This document shows, in pieces, positions 56,401-63,950 of a stretch of 64,000 nt of DNA. The stretch spans positions 53,291 through 117,290 of the forward strand of contig MSGT01000012.1 in assembly GCA_001940825.1 (NCBI GenBank), in the 5' to 3' direction. This DNA is from Sphaerochaeta sp. Phil3 (lineage in GTDB: Bacteria > Spirochaetota > Spirochaetia > Sphaerochaetales > Sphaerochaetaceae). The notes beneath the pieces are model-generated. The model saw only the letters and a list, made by a program, of their open reading frames with translations. It had not been told where the DNA came from and did not search any database. Every line of letters starts with the position of its first letter. Positions within the stretch are counted from its first letter, which is position 1. Both the position numbers and the translations under genes were made by a program.

Positions 56401-58094
56401 CCCAAGGTGTTCCCTTCTATGGTTTGGGCAAGCTGTGTGGATACGAGCCTTGATGCAACTCCGCTTTCCAAACCCAATGAGAAGACAATGGAACCATCGA
56501 AACTCGTTTCCTTTCGTATGAAGTCCTGCGAAGCAAGAAGGTTTTCGAATACTACATCGTAGGAGTACGGATTCAGATCCTCCAGATACAGCCTTGCTTC
56601 CATTTGGTCGTCTTCGAACGAAATCCTTGCTGTTCCCTCCAAATCCTCTGAGACATTGAATGAAAGCTTCATTTCACCGCCCGCAACGTAGTCGAACGAG
56701 AGGTTCGCTTCATCAGGGACGGCAGCGATCCTTATGCTGGAAAGAGCCGCCGACACATGGGATATTCCGTTCTCAAATGAAAGGGAGAGGTCTGAGTCTG
56801 CGTTGGATGAGAACTCTCCAACATAGACGTTTGTGCTTGTACCTTGGACGCGGGATTTGAACCTTATATCCAGCTTCTTGTCCTTAAGTGATACGTCCAT
56901 GTCAAGGTTCTGCAATTGGGCATCCTGTATGGTGTAGCCTTCAAGTCCCTTTGCGGAAGCCCGTGAAATCCCAATGCTTCCAAGTGCGCTTGATTCCAAG
57001 ATGTCCCCAAACTCCAACGATGCATCGAGATTTATTCCAAAATCCTTTATGTCAACGAAATAGTCCCTAAGCTGCGCTTCGACTTCATTGGTTGAGATGT
57101 CAAGGTCAACGTCACTTCCCTTCCCTATTCCAGAGACTGATGTTCCATACATGGTGACGGAAAGGCCTTCGTTTTCAGAGACCAGGGATGCATTCGATAT
57201 CGTTCCTATGACAGACATCCCATCGTTTTCAATGCCGCCTGATGGAAGGCCAACGTTGAAGGTCGAGCTTTCAAGGACGGCAGCGTATCCTAAATACGAG
57301 GCCTGCAGGGTCTGGACGAAGAAGGCAAGGCTTGCGTTCGTATCGTTCAAGCCTGCGATTGCTGAGATTCCGTAAGCCCCAACGCCGTAGTTCGCAATTG
57401 AGGCTCTTGCAATGGATGCGGTTGCAGTAAGGTTTGAGTCCATTGACAGTCGTATGTCGTCCACCTCGACGGGTCCCGCCTTGGGTACGTCTGCAAACAC
57501 CTTTGGTACATTTATGTCTGCATCCTTGAATGCAAGGTTCCTTCCAAACGATGCGGATGCGTTTATTCCGTCTATGGTGGTCGTTATGCCTTGGTAGTCC
57601 ACATCTACGGATGCGTTCACGATGTTGACCAAAAAAGAGAAGTCGAGTTTTGCTGGCTGGGCGGCTTTGCTTGATTGGTCGCCCGACACGGTGCTTGTAC
57701 CTGAACCGGAGTTCTGCGTTGCAAACGCAAGCACAGAGGAATCGGCCTTGAGGTTGTAGACTGCAATGTCGAAATGGGCGCTTTCAAGTCCAAGTGCGGC
57801 CTTCACGACCTTCCATATACTGGACGTGACCTCTATCCTATCCGCATGCGCCAATGTGCCGTTGGGTGAAGAGACGGTCACGTTTCTCAGCACAATTGCC
57901 TTCATAAGCGTCCCGTCTATGGTTTCCACGTCTACATTGAAGCCCGCCTGACCAAAGTCAAGTATGTCGTAAAGCCCAGCTTGGACTTTGTCGTAGCATG
58001 TCGTTGCAACACGGAAGAAACCTACTGCAAGGAGTACGATAAGGCAAAGCACTATTGAGACAATTACCGATGAGGCCGTCATGCGAAACTTCAT
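53403..58094 (-). CDS. tamB: TamB-like translocation/assembly module protein (AsmA-like)
   Basis: A 1563-residue protein. One N-terminal membrane helix (about 10-30) precedes a very long run of repeated beta-strand segments (SLSFENG, DLDIST, FDGSIVFSLG types) that predict a beta-taco groove. The last 400 residues match the DUF490/TamB domain, including the conserved LTPRKFGSSIDGI and the SETDIIALLGQ motif, and end in Phe. Current models have such proteins carrying lipids to the outer membrane. Its partner TamA is not evident; the adjacent bamA may serve. The promoter implies a leaderless or nearly leaderless mRNA. Confidence 0.87.
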   Translation of the reverse strand: MKFRMTASSVIVSIVLCLIVLLAVGFFRVATTCYDKVQAGLYDILDFGQAGFNVDVETIDGTLMKAIVLRNVTVSSPNGTLAHADRIEVTSSIWKVVKAALGLESAHFDIAVYNLKADSSVLAFATQNSGSGTSTVSGDQSSKAAQPAKLDFSFLVNIVNASVDVDYQGITTTIDGINASASFGRNLAFKDADINVPKVFADVPKAGPVEVDDIRLSMDSNLTATASIARASIANYGVGAYGISAIAGLNDTNASLAFFVQTLQASYLGYAAVLESSTFNVGLPSGGIENDGMSVIGTISNASLVSENEGLSVTMYGTSVSGIGKGSDVDLDISTNEVEAQLRDYFVDIKDFGINLDASLEFGDILESSALGSIGISRASAKGLEGYTIQDAQLQNLDMDVSLKDKKLDIRFKSRVQGTSTNVYVGEFSSNADSDLSLSFENGISHVSAALSSIRIAAVPDEANLSFDYVAGGEMKLSFNVSEDLEGTARISFEDDQMEARLYLEDLNPYSYDVVFENLLASQDFIRKETSFDGSIVFSLGLESGVASRLVSTQLAQTIEGNTLGGLVSNGRFSTNIAVHDLSVDDSLYSGAVSFEASLEDTLLNVGTLAVSTGGFRLSYSGTIDYIQMIPDGALTLQDANDGNELARLDFNSIEDTLLYSFVLTSPLVKDSSVHGTLDWQNSSAITASAVLESPLFSNKELPFSVTVVKSPLEIQVRSEELNLDAGLSPQNQVRAKGTVKGLEVKASDTMSVAVDMEFDASYNILSGELGAALEGLAIRVSDILEFGFSSDISNTKLNIHDVFVRQNGDRTIYEGSLEVSYSSLKDLISLDPAKLAAVMDISDSTSGTYAKGTIVDGDYYLDARLASFVDIEMTVLGSKGYGFHSYGSVQWGSGEENGFSFNSQYRGGRLGFYDSKGRVGSLELNDVGLSLDFNEMAMEFSFSFINTVSRKASDAAMQSGTITLAGRLETLASSLLSAVAGLDSDISFTLGLKDFRLEDGFAVPDTEVDILYSNGKVDMEGALMNGTFDIASGYLDLHIDKSFLFGLDAKGYIGKELDLMVTNLYFPLPLIEQFTDMMLLGFTKGDITGDVLIKGPADDPRFYGMLYCQQFEMWMVYLPQQSLVVNNIAIALQDHSVTIPQTPYTGYSSLDGRFLSGLVSVSMDVQNLNFGNMEVSMEVETPIDLWMPLLLDGSEIEVRGNAKGHVDYGLRNGVAYLNSVVTASNMLVDFKIDEKPRWIYFLTDPINMDVTLTTGRDVEFCYPEKDNAFINFTLNEGETVRVVYQVDPLKIETSGSFSFKTGQVYYFQNDFYISEGTLDLTPRKFGSSIDGISFQLDLIARLKDYDSSGNRIEINLILQNATLDNISPRFTSTPSMSETDIIALLGQTILPSSTFDQSISVASVASLAAAATDAATRLGIIESNSNYSLSGIIRDSLGLDIFSLRSSILQNIIIDALPGGVSGSNDISLLSKYLDGTSLFAGSYIMPGVFAQTSFRLKADRSGGRNSNVGHFLSNDLMLDMEFSIDWDNPIGTFTIFTKPQELSPFSILDSIGFSVTKRIQF

Positions 58095-58102
58095 TCATAT
58101 AG

Positions 58103-58131
58103 ATTATAGCGTTTAGATGGCGGACGCTCAA
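58103..58131 (-). promoter_or_regulatory. tamB promoter
   Basis: On the minus strand, TTGAGC (58126-58131), exactly 17 bases and a consensus TATAAT (58103-58108). The start point would fall at about 58096, 2 bases before the tamB ATG. Confidence 0.7.
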
Positions 58132-58161
58132 TTGAAATAGTATGTGTTTTGCGTGTATATT
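58132..58161 (+). promoter_or_regulatory. tmk promoter
   Basis: TTGAAA (58132-58137), 18-base spacer, TATATT (58156-58161). The -35 box touches that of the tamB promoter. The start point would be about 58168, three bases before the tmk ATG. Confidence 0.6.
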
Positions 58162-58170
58162 GGTCGCATT

Positions 58171-58782
58171 ATGGCACAGATTCAAAAGAACTTCTGGGTC
58201 CTCGAAGGGCTCGATGGTGCGGGAACGACGACACAGCTTAGAAACCTTGAGGCATACCTCTCCCAAAAGGGAGTGAAGGTGCATTGCACTGCAGAGCCTA
58301 CAATCCATGAGACCGGCCGGTTCCTCAGAAAGGTCCTAAGCGGAGAGATCAAGGTTCCACAGTCCACAGTGGCATACCTCTTTGCAGCTGACAGGGACAA
58401 CCATGTGAACAATCCTGAGTATGGAATCCTTTCCCATATCGAACGAGGAGAGATCGTCGTCTCCGACCGCTACAAGTTCTCATCCCTTGCATATCAGAGC
58501 ATTGGGTTCGATTTCCAACGTGTAGATGAGCTCAATTCAGCCTTCCCCTACCCTGAGGTCGTCATATTCATTGACACTCCGCTTCAATCATGCATAGACC
58601 GCATAGACTCCAGAGGACAGGCTAAGGAGATATACGAAAAGTTGGAGTATCAACGACAGGTTCTTGCAAACTATGAAAGGATATTCTCCAACCTCCCTTC
58701 TGGCTGCAGATTGCTTCGCATAGATGGTTCCCAGACTAGGGAGCGGATATTCTCAGACATAGTACAAGGGCTTGGTATTTGA
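58171..58782 (+). CDS. tmk: Thymidylate kinase
   Basis: A 203-residue dTMP kinase. P-loop EGLDGAGTTTQ near 9-19 has Thr-Thr-Thr where GKST/GKTT is usual, so the invariant P-loop Lys is replaced by Thr, as in some spirochaetal sequences. It has RFLRKVLSGE, the DRY-type VVSDRYKFSSLAYQ and a C-terminal helix. The ATG at 58171 has no ribosome site and lies at the predicted start point; a GTG at 58144 also lacks one. It is divergent from tamB. Confidence 0.85.
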   Translation: MAQIQKNFWVLEGLDGAGTTTQLRNLEAYLSQKGVKVHCTAEPTIHETGRFLRKVLSGEIKVPQSTVAYLFAADRDNHVNNPEYGILSHIERGEIVVSDRYKFSSLAYQSIGFDFQRVDELNSAFPYPEVVIFIDTPLQSCIDRIDSRGQAKEIYEKLEYQRQVLANYERIFSNLPSGCRLLRIDGSQTRERIFSDIVQGLGI

Positions 58783-58804
58783 GCTTCATTTGCGTGTTTG
58801 TTCG

Positions 58805-58825
58805 TTTTTGTTGCCGTTTGTTGCA
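58805..58825 (+). promoter_or_regulatory. Shared 21-bp element upstream of the ABC transporter promoter
   Basis: The sequence is TTTTTGTTGC, then C, then GTTTGTTGCA. It holds two GTTGC steps 10 bp apart. The same 21 bases with one change at the centre occur in inverted orientation at 62605-62625 upstream of the binding-protein promoter. A transcription-factor site is the simplest reading. Confidence 0.5.
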
Positions 58826-58833
58826 TTTTTTAG

Positions 58834-58861
58834 TTGCGTTCCTCCCAAACTGTGGTAGCAT
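58834..58861 (+). promoter_or_regulatory. Promoter of the ABC transporter operon
   Basis: TTGCGT (58834-58839), a 16-base spacer ending in AAACTGTGG, and TAGCAT (58856-58861). It aligns without gaps with the promoter at 62638-62665. Confidence 0.5.
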
Positions 58862-58892
58862 TATTCTGTTAATCCTCACATAAAGGAAAAGG

Positions 58893-58913
58893 GGGGAACA
58901 ACCAAAGTTCCCC
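58893..58913 (+). promoter_or_regulatory. Hairpin just before the ATPase ribosome site
   Basis: GGGGAAC (58893-58899) and GTTCCCC (58907-58913) form a perfect 7-bp stem with a 7-base A-rich loop. The AGGGA ribosome site starts at the next base. There is no T tract, so it is an mRNA structure, not a terminator. Confidence 0.55.
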
Positions 58914-58925
58914 AGGGACACAACA

Positions 58926-60467
58926 GTGCAGAAAGTGCAAAGCAAGTGTGCAATAGAACTCAAAGGCATAACCAAAACCTTTGGTAAGGTCGTGGCCAAC
59001 GATGACATCAATCTGTCCATAAACAGGGGTGAGATACTGTGTCTGCTTGGTGAGAACGGCAGCGGAAAGACGACGCTTATGAACATGCTTTCCGGTATCT
59101 ATCAGCCCGATGGTGGAGAGATATTCAAGGACGGCGAACCTGTGGCCATACGGTCTCCTAGGGATGCATTCGACCTTGGCATTGGGATGATCCACCAGCA
59201 TTACCACCTGGTCGATGTCTTTACGGCGGCCCAGAACATAATCCTTGGTCTTGACGATGGAAAGATGGATCTTGGAGCCGTAAACGAGAAGGTCAAGGAG
59301 ATCTGCGACCGCTACGGATTCGACATAGACCCAAAGAAGAAGGTCTACGATATGTCGGTCTCCCAAAAGCAGACCGTCGAAATCGTAAAGGTCCTCTACA
59401 GAGGTGCCGAGATTCTCATTTTGGATGAGCCGACGGCAGTCCTCACTCCTCAGGAGACCGACAAGCTCTTTGCCGTGCTTAGGAACATGAAGGCCGACAA
59501 CAAGGCCATTGTCCTCATAACCCACAAGCTCGCGGAGGTCCTTGATGTATCGGACAAGGTCGCGATACTCCGCAAGGGCAAGTACATTGGAACCGTCGAT
59601 ACGAAGACGGCTACGGCCCAGTCCCTCACTGACATGATGGTTGGCCGCTCCGTCAAACTGAATATAGACCGCCCGTTGTATTCCAACCCAAAGGACAAGC
59701 TCGTAATTGAGAACCTTACCGTAGTCGATGGTGAGGGCATCAAGAAACTTGACAGCGTGACGTTCACTGCAAAGTCAGGTGAAATCCTTGGTGTTGCAGG
59801 AATTGCGGGATCAGGACAGAAGGAGCTGCTTGAATCCATATCAGGACTCTACCCCATCATGGAAGGTTCCATACTCTTCAATGGCGATGACGGTTCCCAG
59901 ATAGAGCTCGTTGGAAAGACACCCATGCAGATACGCAACATTGGCGTTGGCATGGGGTTTGTCCCGGAGGACAGACTTGGAATGGGGCTTGTGGGCTCGA
60001 TGGGAATGACGAACAACATGATGCTTCGTTCCTGGAGACATGGAAATGGCATGTTCTTCAACAAGAAGGCTCCGCAGGCCCTTGCTGAAAAGGTATGGGA
60101 CGAGCTTGAAGTCGTAACACCTTCCACTGAGTTCCCCGTGCGTAGGATGTCCGGTGGAAACATCCAGAAGGTCCTTGTCGGTAGGGAGATTGCATCCAAG
60201 CCGCCTGTGCTCCTTACAGCCTACGCTGTCAGAGGCCTTGACATAAACACTTCGTATGCAATCTACAACCTGTTGACTGAGCAGAAGATGAGCGGTGCCG
60301 CCGTCCTGTACATTGGAGAGGAGCTTGACGTTCTTCTTGAGCTGTGCGACAGGATCCTAGTCCTCTGCGGAGGAAAGGTCAGTGGAATCGTCGATGCAAG
60401 GAACACGACGAAGGAAGAGATTGGTTTCATGATGACCACAGTTGGTGGAAAGGGAGGCAAGGAATGA
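58926..60467 (+). CDS. BMP/PnrA-type ABC transporter, duplicated ATP-binding subunit
   Basis: A 513-residue protein with two ABC domains (YufO/RbsA-like). The first is complete: Walker A GENGSGKTT at 42-50, signature SVSQKQ near 142 and Walker B ILILDEPTAVLTP. The second is degenerate, with GIAGSGQKEL for Walker A, RMSGGNIQKV signature, and LLTAYAVRGLD where a catalytic Glu is expected, as is usual for this class. It powers uptake of purine nucleosides or similar compounds with the next three genes. It starts at a GTG with AGGGA 7 bases upstream and overlaps the first permease by ATGA. Confidence 0.9.
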   Translation: MQKVQSKCAIELKGITKTFGKVVANDDINLSINRGEILCLLGENGSGKTTLMNMLSGIYQPDGGEIFKDGEPVAIRSPRDAFDLGIGMIHQHYHLVDVFTAAQNIILGLDDGKMDLGAVNEKVKEICDRYGFDIDPKKKVYDMSVSQKQTVEIVKVLYRGAEILILDEPTAVLTPQETDKLFAVLRNMKADNKAIVLITHKLAEVLDVSDKVAILRKGKYIGTVDTKTATAQSLTDMMVGRSVKLNIDRPLYSNPKDKLVIENLTVVDGEGIKKLDSVTFTAKSGEILGVAGIAGSGQKELLESISGLYPIMEGSILFNGDDGSQIELVGKTPMQIRNIGVGMGFVPEDRLGMGLVGSMGMTNNMMLRSWRHGNGMFFNKKAPQALAEKVWDELEVVTPSTEFPVRRMSGGNIQKVLVGREIASKPPVLLTAYAVRGLDINTSYAIYNLLTEQKMSGAAVLYIGEELDVLLELCDRILVLCGGKVSGIVDARNTTKEEIGFMMTTVGGKGGKE

Positions 60468-61558
60468 CAAACGAGTCAAAGACCCCTCTTATAAGACTTG
60501 CAAAACGCGATGCAATGGACCCCAAGAAGGTCTGGGCCATAAGGATAGGTTCCATTGTAGTCGCCCTCATACTTGGAATGATTCCAATCCTCATGGCGGG
60601 AAAGAATCCGTTCCAGTCCTACGGCATAATGATAAGTGGCGCACTTTCAAAGCCTGGCTACATACGTCAGACTGTAAAGAAGGCCATTCCCCTACTTGGG
60701 TGTGCATTGGCCATAGCACCTTGTTTCAAGATGAAGTTCTGGAACATTGGAGCTGAAGGTCAGATCACGATGGGTGCTATATTTGCGTCGTTCATATCCA
60801 TAAACCTTGCATCTCACATCCAGTCACGTTTCATCGTTCTGGTTCTCATGATGCTTGCAGGTGCACTTGGCGGTGCGCTCTGGGCTTTCATCCCAGGTTT
60901 TTTCAAGGCCAAGTACAACACCAACGAAACGCTTTTCACCCTTATGATGAACTATATAGCCATTGGCATTGTCCGTTGGCTTCAGGGTGGGCCGTGGGAA
61001 GGAAGACCTGGGACCCAGATCATTCCAATGTTCCCCGACAACGCAAGGCTTCCAAACGTCTTTGGTGTCTACTGCGGTTGGATAATCGTCCTTGTCCTTG
61101 TAGTCCTTGTCCACATATACATGAACTACACGAAACACGGTTATGAAGTCGCTGTCATTGGAGACTCCCTCAATACTGCACGCTATGCAGGAATGAACGT
61201 TGGCTGGGTCATGATGAGGACCATGCTCCTTTCTGGTGCAATAAGCGGCGTGGTTGGTTGGATGCTTGTATCCGGTGCAAATGGAACTCTCAATAGCGAT
61301 GTTGCAGGCGGCGTTGGTTTCACTTCCATCACCGTTGCATGGCTCAGCCAGCTCAACAGCTTTGCAATGATAATCATTGCTTCCATCCTTGCCATAATAG
61401 ACAAGGGTTCCGCAACGCTTCAGACGAAGCTGTCCGTTCCCGCTTCAGTTGCGGAGATCGTATCTGGAATACTTCTCTTCTGCATGCTTGGATGTGAGTT
61501 CTTCATCAACTACAAACTTATATTCAGAGGCAAGAAGGACAAGGAGGTGCAGGCATGA
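60464..61558 (+). CDS. ABC transporter permease (YufP/PnrD type)
   Basis: A 364-residue permease with about 9-10 helices of the BPD_transp_2 family. Diagnostic parts are the cytoplasmic start MDPKKVWAIRIGSIVVALILG, FNIGAEGQI-type WNIGAEGQITMGA, NETLFTLMMNYIA and the EAA-like loop GDSLNTARYAGMNV. It pairs with the next gene to form the membrane channel. I start at the ATG at 60464, which overlaps the ATPase stop and has AAGGA directly upstream; the longer frame to 60344 is a shadow. Confidence 0.9.
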   Translation: MTNESKTPLIRLAKRDAMDPKKVWAIRIGSIVVALILGMIPILMAGKNPFQSYGIMISGALSKPGYIRQTVKKAIPLLGCALAIAPCFKMKFWNIGAEGQITMGAIFASFISINLASHIQSRFIVLVLMMLAGALGGALWAFIPGFFKAKYNTNETLFTLMMNYIAIGIVRWLQGGPWEGRPGTQIIPMFPDNARLPNVFGVYCGWIIVLVLVVLVHIYMNYTKHGYEVAVIGDSLNTARYAGMNVGWVMMRTMLLSGAISGVVGWMLVSGANGTLNSDVAGGVGFTSITVAWLSQLNSFAMIIIASILAIIDKGSATLQTKLSVPASVAEIVSGILLFCMLGCEFFINYKLIFRGKKDKEVQA

Positions 61559-62541
61559 ACGCTTTGGTGCTTCTATTTGGTGCAGCCGGTGCATATGGCA
61601 CGGCGCTTATGTTTGGAACGCTTGGTGAGATCCTCACCGAGAAGTCCGGCAACATGAACCTTGGTGTCGAAGGTATCATGTACATGGGGGGAATCTTTGG
61701 TCTCATAGCTCCAAACCTCTATGAGCAGGCAGTAGGAGAAGGCAACGCAAATCCTTTTGTTGCAATACTTTTAGCAATAGTCGCAGCCTTTGCAGTTGGT
61801 GCTTTGGCCGGTGCCCTTTTCTCATTCATAACTGTAACGCTCAGAGCCAACCAGAACGTCACGGGTCTTGCCATGGCTACGTTTGGAACCGGTGTTGCAA
61901 AGTTCGCAGGAGAGCTCAGAAGGCTTCAGATTGGCGGTTACGTAACCCTTTCCAATGATCTCAAGTTTGCATTCGACAACAAGTTCATGCCAGATTTCCT
62001 CAAGAACATACCAATAGTAGGTAGGATTATCTTCAACCAATCCGAGTTCTTCTATATGGGAATCATTCTTGCAATAGCTATGCATCTCTTCCTTACTAAG
62101 ACGAAGACTGGTCTCTACCTCAGAGCTGTTGGAGAGTCCCCTGTCACAGCCGATGCCGCTGGTATCAACATCACAAAGTACAAGTACATTGCAACGATGG
62201 TGGGCGGTGGTATTACAGCTATTGGAGGCATGGTCTACACGATGACGACCGCAGGATGCGTATGGATTGAGGCTTCACTTTCCGGAACAGGTTGGCTTGC
62301 CGTTGCACTTGTAATCTTCTGCACATGGAGGCCTCTCAATGCAATATGGAGCTCCATCCTGTTTGGCGCCCTCATGATAATGTACCTGAGGATAATTGTT
62401 CCGTTCTTCCCAACGGAGTTGTACAAAATCCTTCCATATGTTGTTACAATCATTGTGCTTGTCATCACAAGCATGAGGAACATAAAGGACAAGCAGCCAC
62501 CTGCATCCCTTGGAGTAAACTACTTCAGAGAAGAGAGATAG
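61555..62541 (+). CDS. ABC transporter permease (YufQ/PnrE type)
   Basis: A 328-residue second permease of the BPD_transp_2 family with about 8 helices. The start FGTLGEILTEKSGNMNLGVEGIMYMGG is the family hallmark, and the coupling loop reads RAVGESPVTADAAGINITKYK. It overlaps the previous gene by ATGA, so ATPase and both permeases are one translationally coupled operon. A strong terminator follows, which separates it from the binding-protein gene. Confidence 0.92.
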   Translation: MNALVLLFGAAGAYGTALMFGTLGEILTEKSGNMNLGVEGIMYMGGIFGLIAPNLYEQAVGEGNANPFVAILLAIVAAFAVGALAGALFSFITVTLRANQNVTGLAMATFGTGVAKFAGELRRLQIGGYVTLSNDLKFAFDNKFMPDFLKNIPIVGRIIFNQSEFFYMGIILAIAMHLFLTKTKTGLYLRAVGESPVTADAAGINITKYKYIATMVGGGITAIGGMVYTMTTAGCVWIEASLSGTGWLAVALVIFCTWRPLNAIWSSILFGALMIMYLRIIVPFFPTELYKILPYVVTIIVLVITSMRNIKDKQPPASLGVNYFREER

Positions 62542-62560
62542 AGGTTGTCTTTTTCTGTTT

Positions 62561-62592
62561 GGACGGTCTGCTTTGGCAGGCCGTTCTTTTTT
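62561..62592 (+). terminator. Terminator after the permease genes
   Basis: An 11-bp stem (GGACGGTCTGC / GCAGGCCGTTC, two G-U pairs) with a TTTG loop is followed by six T residues. Confidence 0.85.
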
Positions 62593-62604
62593 ACTGCATT
62601 ATAT

Positions 62605-62625
62605 TGCAACAAACAGCAACAAAAA
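62605..62625 (-). promoter_or_regulatory. Shared 21-bp element upstream of the binding-protein promoter
   Basis: Read on the minus strand it matches the element at 58805-58825 in 20 of 21 positions, differing only at the central base. On the plus strand it shows GCAACAAA twice with a 10-bp step. Confidence 0.5.
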
Positions 62626-62637
62626 TATGTTTTTTTC

Positions 62638-62665
62638 TTGCGAACTTGCGAAACTGTGCTAAACT
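62638..62665 (+). promoter_or_regulatory. Promoter of the binding-protein gene
   Basis: TTGCGA (62638-62643), a 16-base spacer ending in AAACTGTGC, and TAAACT (62660-62665). The predicted mRNA would begin at about 62672 with a GTGGA-CTT-TCCAC hairpin (62672-62684), then a second hairpin TAGGG / CCCTA (62697-62713). Confidence 0.5.
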
Positions 62666-62735
62666 CTAAGAGTGGACTTTCCACATAGCTAAGGTATAGG
62701 GGCCGCTACCCTAATAGAAAAGGAGAAAAATACGT

Positions 62736-63950
62736 ATGAAGAAAACTATCGTTGCAATCCTCATCGTTCTCCTCGCCATGACGGCTGTCTTCGCAAACGG
62801 TGCTGAAGAGAAGCAGGCAGAGAACAAGGCAACAAAGATTGGTTTCGTCGTCATCAACGATGAGTCGGACCAGGGCTACACATGGAACTTCATGAACGGC
62901 ATGGAGAAGGCTCTTGAGCAGCTCAAGGCAGAGGGCTACAACATTGAACTCCTCGTCAAGAGAAACACAACCGAGTCTGCTATTGCACGTGACAACAACG
63001 AAGAGCTTGCTGCAGAGGGCTGTGAGATAATCTTCAACAACAGCTACGGATTCGAGCCATACATGCTCGAGGCTGCAAAGGATTATCCAGATGTCAAGTT
63101 CGTTGGCATGACGAACTGTGCTTCTCAGGTAGATGGAAAGGACAACACATACAACGCTTTCGCTGCAATCTACGAAGGTCGTTATCTTGCTGGTATTGCA
63201 GCAGGTATGAAGCTCCAGCAGATGATCGACGAAGGTCAGATCAAGGCTGAGGAAGCCGTAATCGGCTACGTTGGCGCATTCTCCTTTGCAGAGGTCATCT
63301 CCGGTATGTCCGGCTATTACCTTGGTGTCAAGAGCGTATGTCCAAGCGCAACGATGAAGGTCTACTTCGTTGGAACGTGGGGCGATGCAACCCTTGAAGA
63401 GGCTGCTGCCAATGCACTCATCGATGCAGACTGCGTCATGATTTCACAGCACTCCGATACAACATCCCCAGCACTCGCAGCCCAGAAGGCAGGCGTCTTC
63501 CACACAGGTTACAACACAGACATGACACATGTCGCTCCAAACGCCTCCCTTCTTTCCTGTAGGATCGACTGGTCTCGCTACTTCTACACATTCATCAAGA
63601 ACCACATCGATGGTGTTGAGAATGCAAGCGACTGGACAGGTACTGTTGCTGACGGCGATGTTGTCATCACAGAGCTCAACACAGCAATCGCTGCTCCTGG
63701 AACACAGGAAGCTATCGATGCTGCAAAGGCAGCATTTAAGGCTGGAACCCTCCATGTCTTCGATCTCTCCAAGTTCACTGTTGATGGTGGAAAGACTGGG
63801 ACAAACGAGCTTCTTTATGATGGCTTCGCAAGTGTTCAGGGCAATGCAACATACGATGGATATTTCCATGAATCAGAGCTTCAGTCAGCTCCATACTTCG
63901 TTGGAAAGATTGACGGTATCGTATGGCTTAATGCAAACTACGGAAACTAA
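62736..63950 (+). CDS. BMP/PnrA-family substrate-binding protein
   Basis: A 404-residue periplasmic binding protein of the BMP family (COG1744), probably for purine nucleosides or bases. The signal peptide MKKTIVAILIVLLAMTAVFANG has no lipobox Cys, so it is likely cleaved after Ala and left soluble, unlike the lipoproteins of Borrelia and Treponema pallidum. Family parts are IGFVVINDESDQGYTWNFMNGMEKA, FAAIYEGRYLAGIAAGMK, GYVGAFSFAEVISGM, VYFVGTWGD and VMISQHSDTTSPALAAQ. AAGGAG precedes the ATG. It lies just downstream of its transporter but in its own transcription unit, which would allow higher expression. Confidence 0.9.
   Translation: MKKTIVAILIVLLAMTAVFANGAEEKQAENKATKIGFVVINDESDQGYTWNFMNGMEKALEQLKAEGYNIELLVKRNTTESAIARDNNEELAAEGCEIIFNNSYGFEPYMLEAAKDYPDVKFVGMTNCASQVDGKDNTYNAFAAIYEGRYLAGIAAGMKLQQMIDEGQIKAEEAVIGYVGAFSFAEVISGMSGYYLGVKSVCPSATMKVYFVGTWGDATLEEAAANALIDADCVMISQHSDTTSPALAAQKAGVFHTGYNTDMTHVAPNASLLSCRIDWSRYFYTFIKNHIDGVENASDWTGTVADGDVVITELNTAIAAPGTQEAIDAAKAAFKAGTLHVFDLSKFTVDGGKTGTNELLYDGFASVQGNATYDGYFHESELQSAPYFVGKIDGIVWLNANYGN

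Noticed and set aside
60180..60260. Missing Walker B Glu in the second ATPase domain as a sign of a broken gene
   Set aside because: The second domain of YufO/RbsA-type ATPases is normally degenerate, so this is expected.
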